Shown here: in pieces, positions 7,109 through 14,247 of the stretch
How positions within the stretch are numbered: the first letter of the stretch is position 1
Layout of the letters: each line of letters starts with the position of its first letter
Virus record (IMG/VR): IMGVR_UViG_3300035698_027371
Location: 1 to 27,001 of that record
Direction: 5' to 3' (one strand)
DNA: 27,001 bases
Origin: a virus
Translations under genes and position numbers: made by a program
Notes under the pieces: generated by a model
Told to the model about the DNA's origin: nothing
What the model saw: only the letters and a program-made list of their open reading frames with translations
The model's database searches: none

Positions 7109-8328
7109 CCCTGTGCTTTTTTTAATGGTTCAGAATCATCTACCTTTTTATCTTTTTCTTGTAATTGACCAAAATGATAAACATCACCATTAGTATCAAT
7201 AAATTCTTTTTTAAGATGCCATCCTCTTTGATTGTTTATAGGTTTTTTCTCAAAACTTCCAATTGCTGGATCTTTATCAAAATCTCCAATTATCGAATCT
7301 TTTTTATCAAAGGTTTGATCTATTTCATCAACATGTTTAATTTCAGGAATTAATTTTTCAAATTCTGTATTAATTTTACCTTTAATTAGTAAATTTTTTT
7401 CTTCTTCAGATAATTCAATTTGAAGAGGTTGTACCTTTTCAAATGGATTTTGCGGTTTTTGATCTAAATTAATTTCTATATGTGGTTTTTCAACAGTTAT
7501 TCCGCCTTCACCAATTGTTGTATTTTTTTCATTTAATGATTCTTCTTTAACTGTATTTTCTATAATTTTATTTTTAAGAGTTTCTAATTGTTTTGTTTTT
7601 ATTGGGGCAACTACAGATTCAACTTTAGACGAATCAATTTTTTGTTCTCTTATTTTCTTTAGATCTTCCTGAATAGTATCATCAATATGTTTACTTATAT
7701 CATTAAAATCTCCTGGTTTTGTGTTCTTACCCATTTCTTCTATATACTCATCCATAGAATTTTTTGATTTAACTTTTTCTTTTAATGTAATATCTCCTTC
7801 ACTTCCAGGTAATGGTGGCGGAGTTAAATCTTTTTCTTTAGCTTTTAATTCATCTTCCTCATCTTTTAATTTAAGATTTTCAGCCACTAAAGCAGTCATA
7901 CCTAATGCAACAATAGGAAGTAATGCTCCGGTTATCCATGAAATAACTACTTTAAACATTTCAGGACCATCTGCCTCCATCCAAAATAATATTGATCGTT
8001 GCCAATAAGTCCAATCTGTTGATCCACTACTATCCATAAATTTAAATGATGCATAAACATTTGCTGTTACTTGTAATCCAGTTAATAAAATCATTAAAGC
8101 CCATGGTAATATTTTTTGTCTATTTTTTGTCATTAAAATAGAAAATAAAACCGATGCTTGACCAATTTCATAAGTAAAACCAAGTAATACAGCCATCCAT
8201 AATGAATTTGCTAATTGAAAAAAGGTAATTGAGTGTATAGTTGAAACAAATCCAACTAATGCATATAATACAAAAAATGTTATTATTAAACCCCAATAAA
8301 GTTTTTTACTATCTCTAATACTTTTCAT
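7105..8328 (-). CDS. Four-helix membrane protein with long charged cytoplasmic tail
   Basis: A 407-residue protein. Hydrophobic segments lie at about 10-31, 35-66, 73-98 and 124-150, giving four (possibly five) membrane helices. A Pro-rich and strongly charged tail follows (KDLTPPPLPGSEGD at about 167-180, then many Glu/Lys/Asp), which is probably cytoplasmic and disordered. Near the end GWHLKKEFIDTNGDVYHFGQ looks like a small folded unit. The frame stops at TAG 7105-7107, but coding-like sequence continues in the -1 frame (6684-7108), so the functional product may be longer. The slip site TTA-AAA-AAA-GCA just before the stop is A-AAA-AAA in frame. Function not recognised. Confidence 0.7.
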   Translation of the reverse strand: MKSIRDSKKLYWGLIITFFVLYALVGFVSTIHSITFFQLANSLWMAVLLGFTYEIGQASVLFSILMTKNRQKILPWALMILLTGLQVTANVYASFKFMDSSGSTDWTYWQRSILFWMEADGPEMFKVVISWITGALLPIVALGMTALVAENLKLKDEEDELKAKEKDLTPPPLPGSEGDITLKEKVKSKNSMDEYIEEMGKNTKPGDFNDISKHIDDTIQEDLKKIREQKIDSSKVESVVAPIKTKQLETLKNKIIENTVKEESLNEKNTTIGEGGITVEKPHIEINLDQKPQNPFEKVQPLQIELSEEEKNLLIKGKINTEFEKLIPEIKHVDEIDQTFDKKDSIIGDFDKDPAIGSFEKKPINNQRGWHLKKEFIDTNGDVYHFGQLQEKDKKVDDSEPLKKAQG

Positions 8329-8336
8329 ATTAATTT

Positions 8337-8723
8337 TTATTTTCGATTTGTAGAATCTATAGAAACTGTATCTGTTCTAGATTTATTTTCTATTTTAATT
8401 GTTGTATTTTCTCTTATTTTTTCAGCAGTTGATTGAACTGCATCTGCTCTTTTATTTGCTTGTATTTCTTTATTTTTTGCTAATTTTACTTCATAATTTA
8501 ACTCTTGTATTGAATCTTTAGCTTCTCCTAATTCAATAATTAATTGTGTTTTTTCAGTAGAATGCATAACATTTAATGAATCAACTAAATAAGTATTTTC
8601 TTTAGTTAATTTTCTTATTGACATATTTCTATTACAACTTTGAAAAGATTTAATAAAAAATAATGCTAAAATTATAAGAGTTATGTATTTTAAATTTTTC
8701 TGAAAATATATTTCAACATTCAT
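8337..8723 (-). CDS. Membrane-anchored coiled-coil protein
   Basis: A 128-residue protein with one N-terminal membrane helix (about 12-27, YITLIILALFFIKSF), then SC-NRN, then a long charged helical part (about 35-105) with heptad-like spacing and a Ser/Thr/Asp-rich end. This is the topology of inner-membrane spanins (Rz-like lysis proteins), but equally of other phage membrane-tethered coiled coils; no partner lipoprotein gene is evident. Its stop lies 8 bases before the membrane protein start at 8328, so the two are probably one operon. A late-promoter-like element lies 9 bases upstream of its ATG. Confidence 0.6.
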   Translation of the reverse strand: MNVEIYFQKNLKYITLIILALFFIKSFQSCNRNMSIRKLTKENTYLVDSLNVMHSTEKTQLIIELGEAKDSIQELNYEVKLAKNKEIQANKRADAVQSTAEKIRENTTIKIENKSRTDTVSIDSTNRK

Positions 8724-8732
8724 TAATTTTTG

Positions 8733-8747
8733 TTTTGTTTTATATAT
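8733..8747 (-). promoter_or_regulatory. Late-promoter-like element ATATATAAAACAAAA
   Basis: One C differs from the ATATATAAAATAAAA found upstream of 13912, 14194 and 22879. It lies 9 bases before the ATG at 8723, in the gap behind the 8751-9362 gene. Confidence 0.4.
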
Positions 8748-8750
8748 TTG

Positions 8751-9362
8751 TTATTTTTTAGATAAAAGATCTTCTATAGAAGGAGCATGAAATAACTTAT
8801 CATGTGCTTCTTTAGTCCCATCTTCTTTTTCTATATAATATCCCTGAGCCATTGAAGCAGCTTTATCGCCAAGCCAGTTAATATCTTTTAATTCTAATCT
8901 TGATTCTTCTAATTTTTTCCCTGTTAATTCAATAACTTCCGCATATAAATTTGATACTTTTTCAACTTCTCTGGCACTTTCAATACCACTTCCACCGGGA
9001 TTAGTTAAAGCATAAAATAAAAATTCAAGAGCTTGATAACCAACTCTAAAACATTTTTTGTTTTTATGCTCTTTTTTAGCTTTTGTTAATTCTTCATGCA
9101 TTCTAATAACGCCCATCCAACCATTTTTAGTCCAATAAACATGTTTTTCCATAAATTCTATAACGAAGTTATAAATATCATCAGCTTGTTTAGGAGCGCC
9201 AATATCGAATTTTTTAGCTTCAAATTCTTTTTTTGCTAATTTAAATTCTTTTTCAGCTTTTTTAATTTCTTTAGGTTTTGGTTTATTTAAAGAAGCATCT
9301 AAATTAAGTTCTTTTATTTTCTTTTTTGCTTCTTCTATACTTTTAAGATCTATTTCTGCCAT
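8751..9362 (-). CDS. Uncharacterised helical phage protein
   Basis: A 203-residue, mainly alpha-helical protein, not recognised. Residues 1-55 are Lys/Glu-rich with heptad character (EEAKKKIKEL, KKAEKEFKLAKKEFEAKK). The central part is less charged and includes FVIEFMEKHVYWTKNGWMGV and a loop ALTNPGGSG, followed by another long helix (SAREVEKVSNLYAEVIEL). The end holds APSIEDLLSKK. There is no signal peptide or membrane segment. ATG at 9362 is preceded by an A-rich leader without Shine-Dalgarno sequence. Its place among small membrane and zinc-ribbon proteins gives no clear functional hint. Confidence 0.65.
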   Translation of the reverse strand: MAEIDLKSIEEAKKKIKELNLDASLNKPKPKEIKKAEKEFKLAKKEFEAKKFDIGAPKQADDIYNFVIEFMEKHVYWTKNGWMGVIRMHEELTKAKKEHKNKKCFRVGYQALEFLFYALTNPGGSGIESAREVEKVSNLYAEVIELTGKKLEESRLELKDINWLGDKAASMAQGYYIEKEDGTKEAHDKLFHAPSIEDLLSKK

Positions 9363-9380
9363 TTTATTTTATTTTATAGT

Positions 9381-9430
9381 TTATTTTTGATTTTTCCCAA
9401 TTATCTTATTTTTGATTTTTCCCAATTATC
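9381..9430. repeat. Perfect 25-bp tandem duplication
   Basis: TTATTTTTGATTTTTCCCAA plus TTATC occurs at 9381-9405 and again at 9406-9430 without mismatch. The second copy and the first meet at the stop region of the zinc-ribbon gene (stop at 9401-9403). Because 25 is not a multiple of three, the duplication changed the reading frame at that gene's end and created its present stop. Confidence 0.9.
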
Positions 9431-9616
9431 ATGGTACTGATTTTTCTTTTTATCGAATCTTCTCATCCAAAATTCTGGTCCTGGATCATTTCTATCTCCA
9501 AATTTCCATTCTTCTATTGTTTTTTTATATTCATTGAAACATTTTGTACATCTAGCAAAACTCCAGAAAAACCAAAATGTTTCATGACCGCATTCACATA
9601 TAAGAGGTTCTTCCAT
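9401..9616 (-). CDS. Small zinc-ribbon protein
   Basis: A 71-residue protein with CECGH at 7-11 and CTKC at 23-26, a CxC-x13-CxxC arrangement expected to bind one zinc. The rest is rich in Trp, Phe, Lys and Asp (WRFFW-like aromatic stretch at 14-20; EFWMRRFDKKKNQYHDNWEK near the end). It could bind nucleic acid or protein; nothing more specific is visible. It starts 2 bases after the nuclease gene stop, so the two are probably co-translated. Its last residues (SKIR) were set by the 25-bp duplication at 9381-9430; without it the frame would run on to NYKIK. Confidence 0.7.
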   Translation of the reverse strand: MEEPLICECGHETFWFFWSFARCTKCFNEYKKTIEEWKFGDRNDPGPEFWMRRFDKKKNQYHDNWEKSKIR

Positions 9617-9617
9617 A

Positions 9618-10394
9618 TTATACAGTTATTAAATATTCTTGATTATATTTTATATGATAATTTTTAATAAGAGTTTTAAATTCATTTTTAAAATGAACTA
9701 ATTCTTTTCCATCACAAATAATTTCTTGTAATTCTTCAGTTTTTGTGTTAATACAAAGTATTGAAGACCATCTAATATTAAGATTTTTAAGTTTATACAT
9801 TTCATCTAATGCATTACTATAGGCTCCTAATTGATATTTATATTTTAATTCTTTTACACTTCCTTTTTTAATATATCCATTACTTGTTTTAAAATCAGTA
9901 AGAGATGGTCCAAAAATTTTTTGTGTGAAAAATACATCTAATATACCTCTATAAAATAAAGTGGGGGAACAAATTCCTAATTCAGCTGCAATTAAACCAT
10001 TATACGCATTTGCAAATTCTGAATAGTAAAATTTATAAAATAATTCTCTACCTTCATCTATTTTATTCTGTGGAATTTTTTGTTCTAGTAATTGCTTGGG
10101 AGTATTTGTTTGGGTTATTCTAAGGGCTTCTGAAGGATCTTTTGATTTAGCATATATGGTTATAAAGTTTTCAATAAAAAGGTGCATAGCAGTTCCTCTA
10201 TAACCCGCTAGTGTAAGTATTTCATCTACTTTTGCTTGTCCAACTTTTTTAACCCAATCTTCCATTTCTGGATCTGGAATCATATCGTTAATAACGGTAG
10301 TAACTCCGGGAATTTTAATAGGATAATATGCTGTAGGTAAACCTTTCCATCCTTTAATCCACTTTACTTTTTTTATATTAAACCCTGCAACCAT
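9618..10394 (-). CDS. PD-(D/E)XK nuclease, RecB/Cas4-type exonuclease-like
   Basis: About 258 residues. The nuclease core is visible in order: RGTAMH with His71, Glu137 in AAELG, GILDVFF with Asp153, TDFKTS with Asp167 and Lys169, and the YQLGAY motif (187-192) whose Gln is typical of RecB-type members. Such enzymes cut DNA ends or single strands in recombination, repair or DNA packaging. No helicase domain or Fe-S cysteine set is attached. An upstream ATG at 10451 is open, but it lies deep in the preceding membrane protein gene. The Met at 10394, overlapping that gene by only 22 bases and giving a natural MVAGFNIKKVKW start, is preferred. Confidence 0.82.
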   Translation of the reverse strand: MVAGFNIKKVKWIKGWKGLPTAYYPIKIPGVTTVINDMIPDPEMEDWVKKVGQAKVDEILTLAGYRGTAMHLFIENFITIYAKSKDPSEALRITQTNTPKQLLEQKIPQNKIDEGRELFYKFYYSEFANAYNGLIAAELGICSPTLFYRGILDVFFTQKIFGPSLTDFKTSNGYIKKGSVKELKYKYQLGAYSNALDEMYKLKNLNIRWSSILCINTKTEELQEIICDGKELVHFKNEFKTLIKNYHIKYNQEYLITV

Positions 10395-10843
10395 GTTAAT
10401 GCTCCATACTTGTTTGCTAATAAAACAATAGTTGTGATTAATACACTCCATTTAACAACCCACCATAATGATAGTTTATTAAAAGAAAATCTATATGCTA
10501 TTAAATAAGTTAATGTTAGATTTTCTTCATCATCAACAAATCGATTAAACTCAGGGGTAAGACATTCAGCAAAACCAAGTTCTTCATCTAAATATCTATG
10601 TAATGGTGCCATACTTTCCATCATTCTTAATTGCATAATACGTTCAGGCAACTGAGCTTCGGATTCTTCGATATCATATGTAAAATAAATTGTATAAAAA
10701 TAATTGTGGTGAAGTTTCCATTTATTAAATTTAGAATTAAGATCTTTTTTTTCCTTTTTAATTGTACGAATCCAATCTGTATAATTTTCAATATCTCTTC
10801 TAACTTTAGTTATTCCCCAAGTTGATGGTTTAAAAAATGCCAT
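10373..10843 (-). CDS. Uncharacterised protein with C-terminal membrane helix
   Basis: A 156-residue protein. The first 125 residues are soluble-looking, with charged helices (ENYTDWIRTIKKEKKDLNSK), an aromatic stretch (NYFYTIYFTYDIEE) and MQLRMMESMAPLHRYLDEEL. One hydrophobic segment at about 127-144 (WWVVKWSVLITTIVLLA) forms a C-terminal anchor, so most of the protein probably faces the cytoplasm. No family is recognised. Its end overlaps the nuclease start by 22 bases, pointing to translational coupling. Confidence 0.62.
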   Translation of the reverse strand: MAFFKPSTWGITKVRRDIENYTDWIRTIKKEKKDLNSKFNKWKLHHNYFYTIYFTYDIEESEAQLPERIMQLRMMESMAPLHRYLDEELGFAECLTPEFNRFVDDEENLTLTYLIAYRFSFNKLSLWWVVKWSVLITTIVLLANKYGALTWLQGLI

Positions 10844-10852
10844 GATTAATAT

Positions 10853-11044
10853 TTATTTTTTGATTTTTGCTATATATTTAATAGCATGTTCTTCTTCATC
10901 TTTTTTCATTTGACGAGAAGTGGTTTCGACAGCTTTTGTTTCTATTGTAAATTTTCCATCCTCTCCTAAAATACCTTTTGTCCATATAGAAAAAAACTGT
11001 CCAGCTATACTAATACCTGCTACATAATTCCACTTTTGTTCCAT
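10853..11044 (-). CDS. Small uncharacterised protein
   Basis: A 63-residue protein. The first half, WNYVAGISIAGQFFSIWTKG, could be beta strands or a weak hydrophobic segment. The second half is charged and helical (RQMKKDEEEHAIKYIAKIKK). The start overlaps the stop of the ECF sigma gene by one base (TAATG), the common arrangement for coupled translation. Function is unknown; because it is coupled to a sigma factor, an accessory or anti-sigma role is conceivable but unsupported by any motif. Confidence 0.55.
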   Translation of the reverse strand: MEQKWNYVAGISIAGQFFSIWTKGILGEDGKFTIETKAVETTSRQMKKDEEEHAIKYIAKIKK

Positions 11045-11670
11045 TAATCTTCTTCATTATAAGCTGTTACTAAATCTGGATAATTCTTTTTAATATTTTC
11101 TTTAATATCTTTACGAGCTTTTCGTAATCTTGTTTTTACTGTTGATGTGTTCCATCCTAATTCATCTGCAATAGTTTGAAGTTGTTTTCTATTAACTTCT
11201 CTTTCTATCATTACAGTTTTATAAGGTTCCTTTAAATTATTTATAGCATTTAAAGATGCATCATATAATTGTTGTATTAATTCTTCACCAGTGGGTCCTA
11301 TTACTTCAGTTTGAAAATTATCAAATGGAGTATATATTTTAAGAATTTTAGAGTGATTTTCAGTCATTTTTTCATGAGAAAAAATTTTGTTTCCTCTACG
11401 AATTATACCAAGTGCTTCATTTCTAGCAATTCTATAAATCCATGTTGAAAAATTTCCTTTTTCAACATTATATTGTTCTATTTTTTCCCAAATCGTTGTA
11501 AAGGTTAAAGATAAAACTTCATTAATTAAATCATTATTTTGGATATATTTATAAATATATGATATTAATCCAGGTTTCAAACGATCTATTAAAATACTAA
11601 ATGATTTATTGTTTCTTTGTTCTATAAATTCTAATGCAATAGTTTGAATAGAATTTTGTTTTTTATGCAT
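11044..11670 (-). CDS. ECF-type sigma factor
   Basis: A 208-residue RNA polymerase sigma factor with the two ECF domains. Region 2 spans about 25-95, with NDLINEVLSLTFTTIWEKI and NFSTWIYRIARNEALGIIRR, the usual core-binding and -10 recognition helices. Region 4 spans about 140-190, with LKEPYKTVMIEREVNRKQL then a helix-turn-helix IADELGWNTSTVKTRLRKAR for -35 recognition. The length is normal for the family. It would redirect host RNA polymerase to a phage promoter class. A gp55-type late sigma factor is also present (18587-18934), so the phage seems to encode at least two promoter-specificity factors. A possible terminator lies upstream at 11701-11732. Confidence 0.87.
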   Translation of the reverse strand: MHKKQNSIQTIALEFIEQRNNKSFSILIDRLKPGLISYIYKYIQNNDLINEVLSLTFTTIWEKIEQYNVEKGNFSTWIYRIARNEALGIIRRGNKIFSHEKMTENHSKILKIYTPFDNFQTEVIGPTGEELIQQLYDASLNAINNLKEPYKTVMIEREVNRKQLQTIADELGWNTSTVKTRLRKARKDIKENIKKNYPDLVTAYNEED

Positions 11671-11700
11671 ATATGAATATTTTAATTTATTAAAAAATAT

Positions 11701-11732
11701 AAAATAGTCAACACATTTATGCTGACTATTTT
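11701..11732 (-). terminator. Rho-independent terminator
   Basis: AAAATAGTCA (11701-11710) pairs perfectly with TGACTATTTT (11723-11732); after an A-C mismatch, CA/TG can extend the stem. On the - strand it follows the stop of the 11750-12052 gene and is followed by an AT-rich run with a T-tract. Confidence 0.7.
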
Positions 11733-11749
11733 ATTTAAAAAGAGAATAT

Positions 11750-12052
11750 TTATTCTTCTGGTATAATTTGCTCTACAAATGTATTAATATTACTAAGTAA
11801 TTTTTCCACTCTTACATATGGAAAATTTCCAATAACATTAATTACTTGAGTAAGTGTATTATGATCCATAATTTCAACATTAATAGCATTAATAAGACCG
11901 GCAATTTCATTAAATGGTCTATCACCAATTGCTTGTAAAATTGCTTGTTTAAGCTCTGGTTTTACTTTATATGTTGGTACATAAGCATCTGTTTCAACTG
12001 GTTGAGTAGCATCAACTTTAGGTTCTTGATTTTTTGTTTTTTCGTCTGGCAT
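11750..12052 (-). CDS. Small soluble protein, uncharacterised
   Basis: A 100-residue protein. A disordered, charged N-terminus (about 1-28) precedes a compact helical domain: KPELKQAILQAIGDRPFNEIAGLINAI (32-58), then NTLTQVINVIGNFPYVRVEKLLSNI (65-89). The two halves look like a repeated helix-loop-helix (AIGDRPFNEIAGLIN against VIGNFPYVRVEKLLS). It ends EQIIPEE. The gene has its own upstream gap of about 125 bases and its own terminator, so it is a single-gene transcription unit and may be strongly expressed. No function recognised. Confidence 0.65.
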   Translation of the reverse strand: MPDEKTKNQEPKVDATQPVETDAYVPTYKVKPELKQAILQAIGDRPFNEIAGLINAINVEIMDHNTLTQVINVIGNFPYVRVEKLLSNINTFVEQIIPEE

Positions 12053-12176
12053 TTTAAAATTATTATTTTAGTTTAGTTTTAATGTATTTATTTTATTCAT
12101 TAAAATATAAAAAGTTTCACATTTTTTGTTATATTTAAATATAATATACAAATAACGTTTTGGTTCTAATATTTTG

Positions 12177-12443
12177 TTAAAATTGTGTTATTTTTATAAA
12201 CCCTGCTTTTTTCATAAAATTAATATAGCTTGGTATTTGTTTTTCTGTGATATAATAAGTATCTGTTATTATACCTGAATGAGTTTTATATTCAACTACA
12301 TCAATTAACCATATATCTTTTGAATTTTTAACACAAAATAATATTGTTAAAGGAGAACGAGGTTTATTTAATTGATAAATTTTAGTATATGAATCAAATT
12401 CAGATATATGATGTATTTGTTTTTCTTTTTTATAATAAGCCAT
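12177..12443 (-). CDS. Small uncharacterised protein downstream of thymidylate kinase
   Basis: An 88-residue protein of mixed alpha/beta character: TILFCVKNSKDIWLIDVVEYKT (33-54) reads as two strands, and EKQIPSYINFMKKAGFIKI (67-85) as a helix plus strand. Its start overlaps the thymidylate kinase stop by 14 bases. No motif or family is recognised. The 124 bases after its stop hold no gene; they contain AT-rich sequence with a TATATTTAAATATA palindrome that may belong to the promoter of the next gene. Confidence 0.6.
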   Translation of the reverse strand: MAYYKKEKQIHHISEFDSYTKIYQLNKPRSPLTILFCVKNSKDIWLIDVVEYKTHSGIITDTYYITEKQIPSYINFMKKAGFIKITQF

Positions 12444-13140
12444 CTTTAATATAATTTTTATATGATTCGAATAAATCTTCAGGTTTTAAAACATACCAAT
12501 GTTGACCTCCTAAATCTCCAGATACTTCAGCACATGGAATAATTTTATAATTTGTATAATGTTTTAAATAGAGATAATTATCTCTTACTCTACTTTGAAA
12601 ACCTAAATCTGCTTCATGTATATCTTCTTTGCCTTTTAAATATTTTCGATCATCACCTTCTCTTTTTCTTGCTAATCTTTCCCAAATTACATCAATAGGT
12701 ACATCTAAAAATATAGTAAGATCAGGATAAGGAAGTTTTAAAAATTTAAATTCAAAATCTGAAATCCATTTTTTTATATCTAAAGATTGACCATCCAATT
12801 TAAATTTAGCACCTTGAAAAGCCATGTTAGAAAATACATAACGATCTAATAAAACTACTTCATTTTCTTCTAATTGTTTTAAAAGTGTTGGAAGATATAA
12901 ATATCTATCCATTGCGTAGATATTTGCAACAAAATATGGATCTACATCATCAATACCGCCAAATTCTCCTCTAAGAAATTTAGCAATTGTTTCACTGAAT
13001 ATATTATGACCATATTTTGGGAAATGTTCATGAACATAAGTAATATTATTATCATCAAAATATTTTGTAATTTGTTTTAGTTGAGTTCCTTTCCCTGATC
13101 CATCTATTCCTTCTAGTACGATTAATTTTCCTTTTCCCAT
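12430..13140 (-). CDS. tmk: Thymidylate kinase
   Basis: Phosphorylates dTMP to dTDP with ATP, the step after ThyX. The 236 residues show the P-loop GIDGSGKGT (11-19), an HFPKYG substrate-binding segment (39-44), the DRY motif (99-101) followed by FSNMAFQGAK, the strand PDLTIFLDVP, and the lid region ERLARKREGDDRKY. Family members are usually 200-230 residues, so it is full length. It starts 3 bases after the stop of the upstream membrane protein gene. ThyX and Tmk in one phage suggest that the AT-rich genome makes its own dTTP supply. Confidence 0.94.
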   Translation of the reverse strand: MGKGKLIVLEGIDGSGKGTQLKQITKYFDDNNITYVHEHFPKYGHNIFSETIAKFLRGEFGGIDDVDPYFVANIYAMDRYLYLPTLLKQLEENEVVLLDRYVFSNMAFQGAKFKLDGQSLDIKKWISDFEFKFLKLPYPDLTIFLDVPIDVIWERLARKREGDDRKYLKGKEDIHEADLGFQSRVRDNYLYLKHYTNYKIIPCAEVSGDLGGQHWYVLKPEDLFESYKNYIKDGLL

Positions 13141-13143
13141 AAT

Positions 13144-13449
13144 TTAATTTTTAAACATGCTAAATACCTTGGATAATATTGTTTCTATAGAAAATCCCAC
13201 AGCTAATATTGCTAAAAATTTCCAGTCTGTAATTAAAATTGTTTTAAGAGCAAATCCAAATGCTAAAGATTTTAAGAATACAAAAGATAAGTTAAACATT
13301 TCATAACTTATCTTAGTAATGTGGGAGTGAATATCTTTTATATTTTCTGCTTCTAATGTTTCTAATACTTCTAATGTTTCTAATTCCGGAATTGGTTTTT
13401 TGTTTTTGTATGAATTTAATCGGTCACTTAAAACATTATTATTTATCAT
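13144..13449 (-). CDS. Small two-span membrane protein
   Basis: A 101-residue protein. The N-terminal 45 residues are polar (with LETLEVLETLEAEN as a short internal repeat); two hydrophobic segments follow at about 52-70 and 76-92, separated by TDWKF. The C-terminus SKVFSMFKN is basic and amphipathic. It overlaps the end of the preceding gene by 11 bases. A holin is a conceivable role given size and topology, but no lysin is adjacent and no family is recognised. Confidence 0.55.
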   Translation of the reverse strand: MINNNVLSDRLNSYKNKKPIPELETLEVLETLEAENIKDIHSHITKISYEMFNLSFVFLKSLAFGFALKTILITDWKFLAILAVGFSIETILSKVFSMFKN

Positions 13450-13912
13450 CTTCTTTCTTTTTAGAAACGTCTAATTTCATTTGTTGTGCTTTAGGTGCTT
13501 TGTCTGCCTTTTTTGTGGTATCATCTGTAGCCTCATTATCTCCTTTAGGTTCTTTATCTTCGGCAGGAGTTTCTTCTTTTTTATTTTTAGGATCTTTTGG
13601 AGGAGAAGTTTCAGCATTTGATGTTTTTACTTGTCCATACATTCCAGGTTTAAAATCTTTTATAGATTTTAAATCTGTTTGTAATTCATATCCAGGTTTA
13701 AAACTGGATCCTTCACCTTTAATTTCAATTTTTACTTCAGTTTTACCTTTTTGATATTCACTTTTTAGCCAATCAAAATTTTTCTTAGTATCATCTGGAA
13801 GAAGAATTCCATCTTTTATAGAATTGGTAATAAATCCTTTCTCCGTATTTTTTTCAGCTTCTTCATCAAGTCTATTTAAATACTCGTTTAAATTAAATTT
13901 TCCTACTTTCAT
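13439..13912 (-). CDS. Acidic, low-complexity protein with LNE-type N-terminus
   Basis: A 157-residue protein opening MKVGKFNLNEYLNRLDEE, a variant of the shared MK-x-KL leader carrying the same LNE. A short ordered part follows (about 25-95, with IKGEGSSFKPGYELQTDLKS), then from about 100 a Lys/Glu/Asp/Pro/Thr-rich tail that is surely disordered. The 29 bases including and upstream of its ATG are identical to those of the neighbouring gene at 14194, so the two share promoter and leader. A head-interior or core protein would suit the composition and leader, but that is inference. Confidence 0.62.
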   Translation of the reverse strand: MKVGKFNLNEYLNRLDEEAEKNTEKGFITNSIKDGILLPDDTKKNFDWLKSEYQKGKTEVKIEIKGEGSSFKPGYELQTDLKSIKDFKPGMYGQVKTSNAETSPPKDPKNKKEETPAEDKEPKGDNEATDDTTKKADKAPKAQQMKLDVSKKKEDDK

Positions 13913-13920
13913 ATATAGTA

Positions 13921-13935
13921 TTTTATTTTATATAT
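13921..13935 (-). promoter_or_regulatory. Late-promoter-like element ATATATAAAATAAAA
   Basis: Lies 8 bases before the ATG at 13912 and overlaps the last codons of the 13928-14194 gene. It is part of a 29-base block (13910-13938) identical to 14192-14220. Confidence 0.5.
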
Positions 13936-14194
13936 CTTTATTATAAGATGTTAATAATTCTAAATTTTGTTCAAATGCTAAACATGCTGCCCAATCAGCT
14001 TTATAAGCTTCACTCCAATCTTCTGCATTTACTTCTCTCCAAAATTCTCCGGAAGCTGCTTCAAATTTTTCCCACTCTAAAGGGCTATTTTCTTGAAGTA
14101 TTTCTTCCATTTTTCCCATAGTTGCTGCAAATTCATATGAATAATTATCAGACATTACTTCATTTAAATTTTCTTTAACTAATTTAGTTTTCAT
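13928..14194 (-). CDS. Small acidic protein with MKTKLVKENLNE leader
   Basis: An 88-residue protein. The first 12 residues MKTKLVKENLNE match those of the gene at 26873 (MKAKLVKESLNE), while the bodies are unrelated. The body is acidic and aromatic (ENSPLEWEKFEAASGEFWREV, EDWSEAYKADWAACLAFEQ) and predicted helical. The Leu-x-Glu of the leader fits the T4 prohead-protease cleavage consensus, so the mature protein may begin after residue 12. It is transcribed just downstream of the tmRNA gene and its terminator, from its own late-like promoter. Function unknown. Confidence 0.68.
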   Translation of the reverse strand: MKTKLVKENLNEVMSDNYSYEFAATMGKMEEILQENSPLEWEKFEAASGEFWREVNAEDWSEAYKADWAACLAFEQNLELLTSYNKDI

Positions 14195-14202
14195 ATATAG
14201 TA

Positions 14203-14217
14203 TTTTATTTTATATAT
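14203..14217 (-). promoter_or_regulatory. Late-promoter-like element ATATATAAAATAAAA
   Basis: Lies 8 bases before the ATG at 14194, in the gap behind the tmRNA terminator, and is identical in sequence and spacing to the copy at 13921-13935. Confidence 0.5.
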
Positions 14218-14226
14218 CTTAAAAAA

Positions 14227-14247
14227 GCCCGTACTTTGGCTACGGGC
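14227..14247 (-). terminator. Terminator of the tmRNA gene
   Basis: GCCCGTA and TACGGGC form a perfect 7-bp, mostly G-C stem around loop GCCAAAG. On the - strand six T follow. It closes the tag-coding half of the permuted tmRNA and may define the 3' end of the primary transcript. Confidence 0.85.

Noticed and set aside
7165-8008. + strand open frames opposite the membrane protein gene
   Set aside because: Antisense shadows with biased composition, no leaders and no neighbours on that strand.
10395-10451. Longer N-terminus for the RecB-like nuclease
   Set aside because: The extra 19 residues lie wholly inside the previous membrane protein gene and look unlike the rest of the protein; the start at 10394 gives a natural small overlap.
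13356-13754. + strand open frame of 132 codons
   Set aside because: It is antisense to two real - strand genes and has a hydrophobic, Ser/Phe-rich composition expected from the reverse of Lys/Glu codons.
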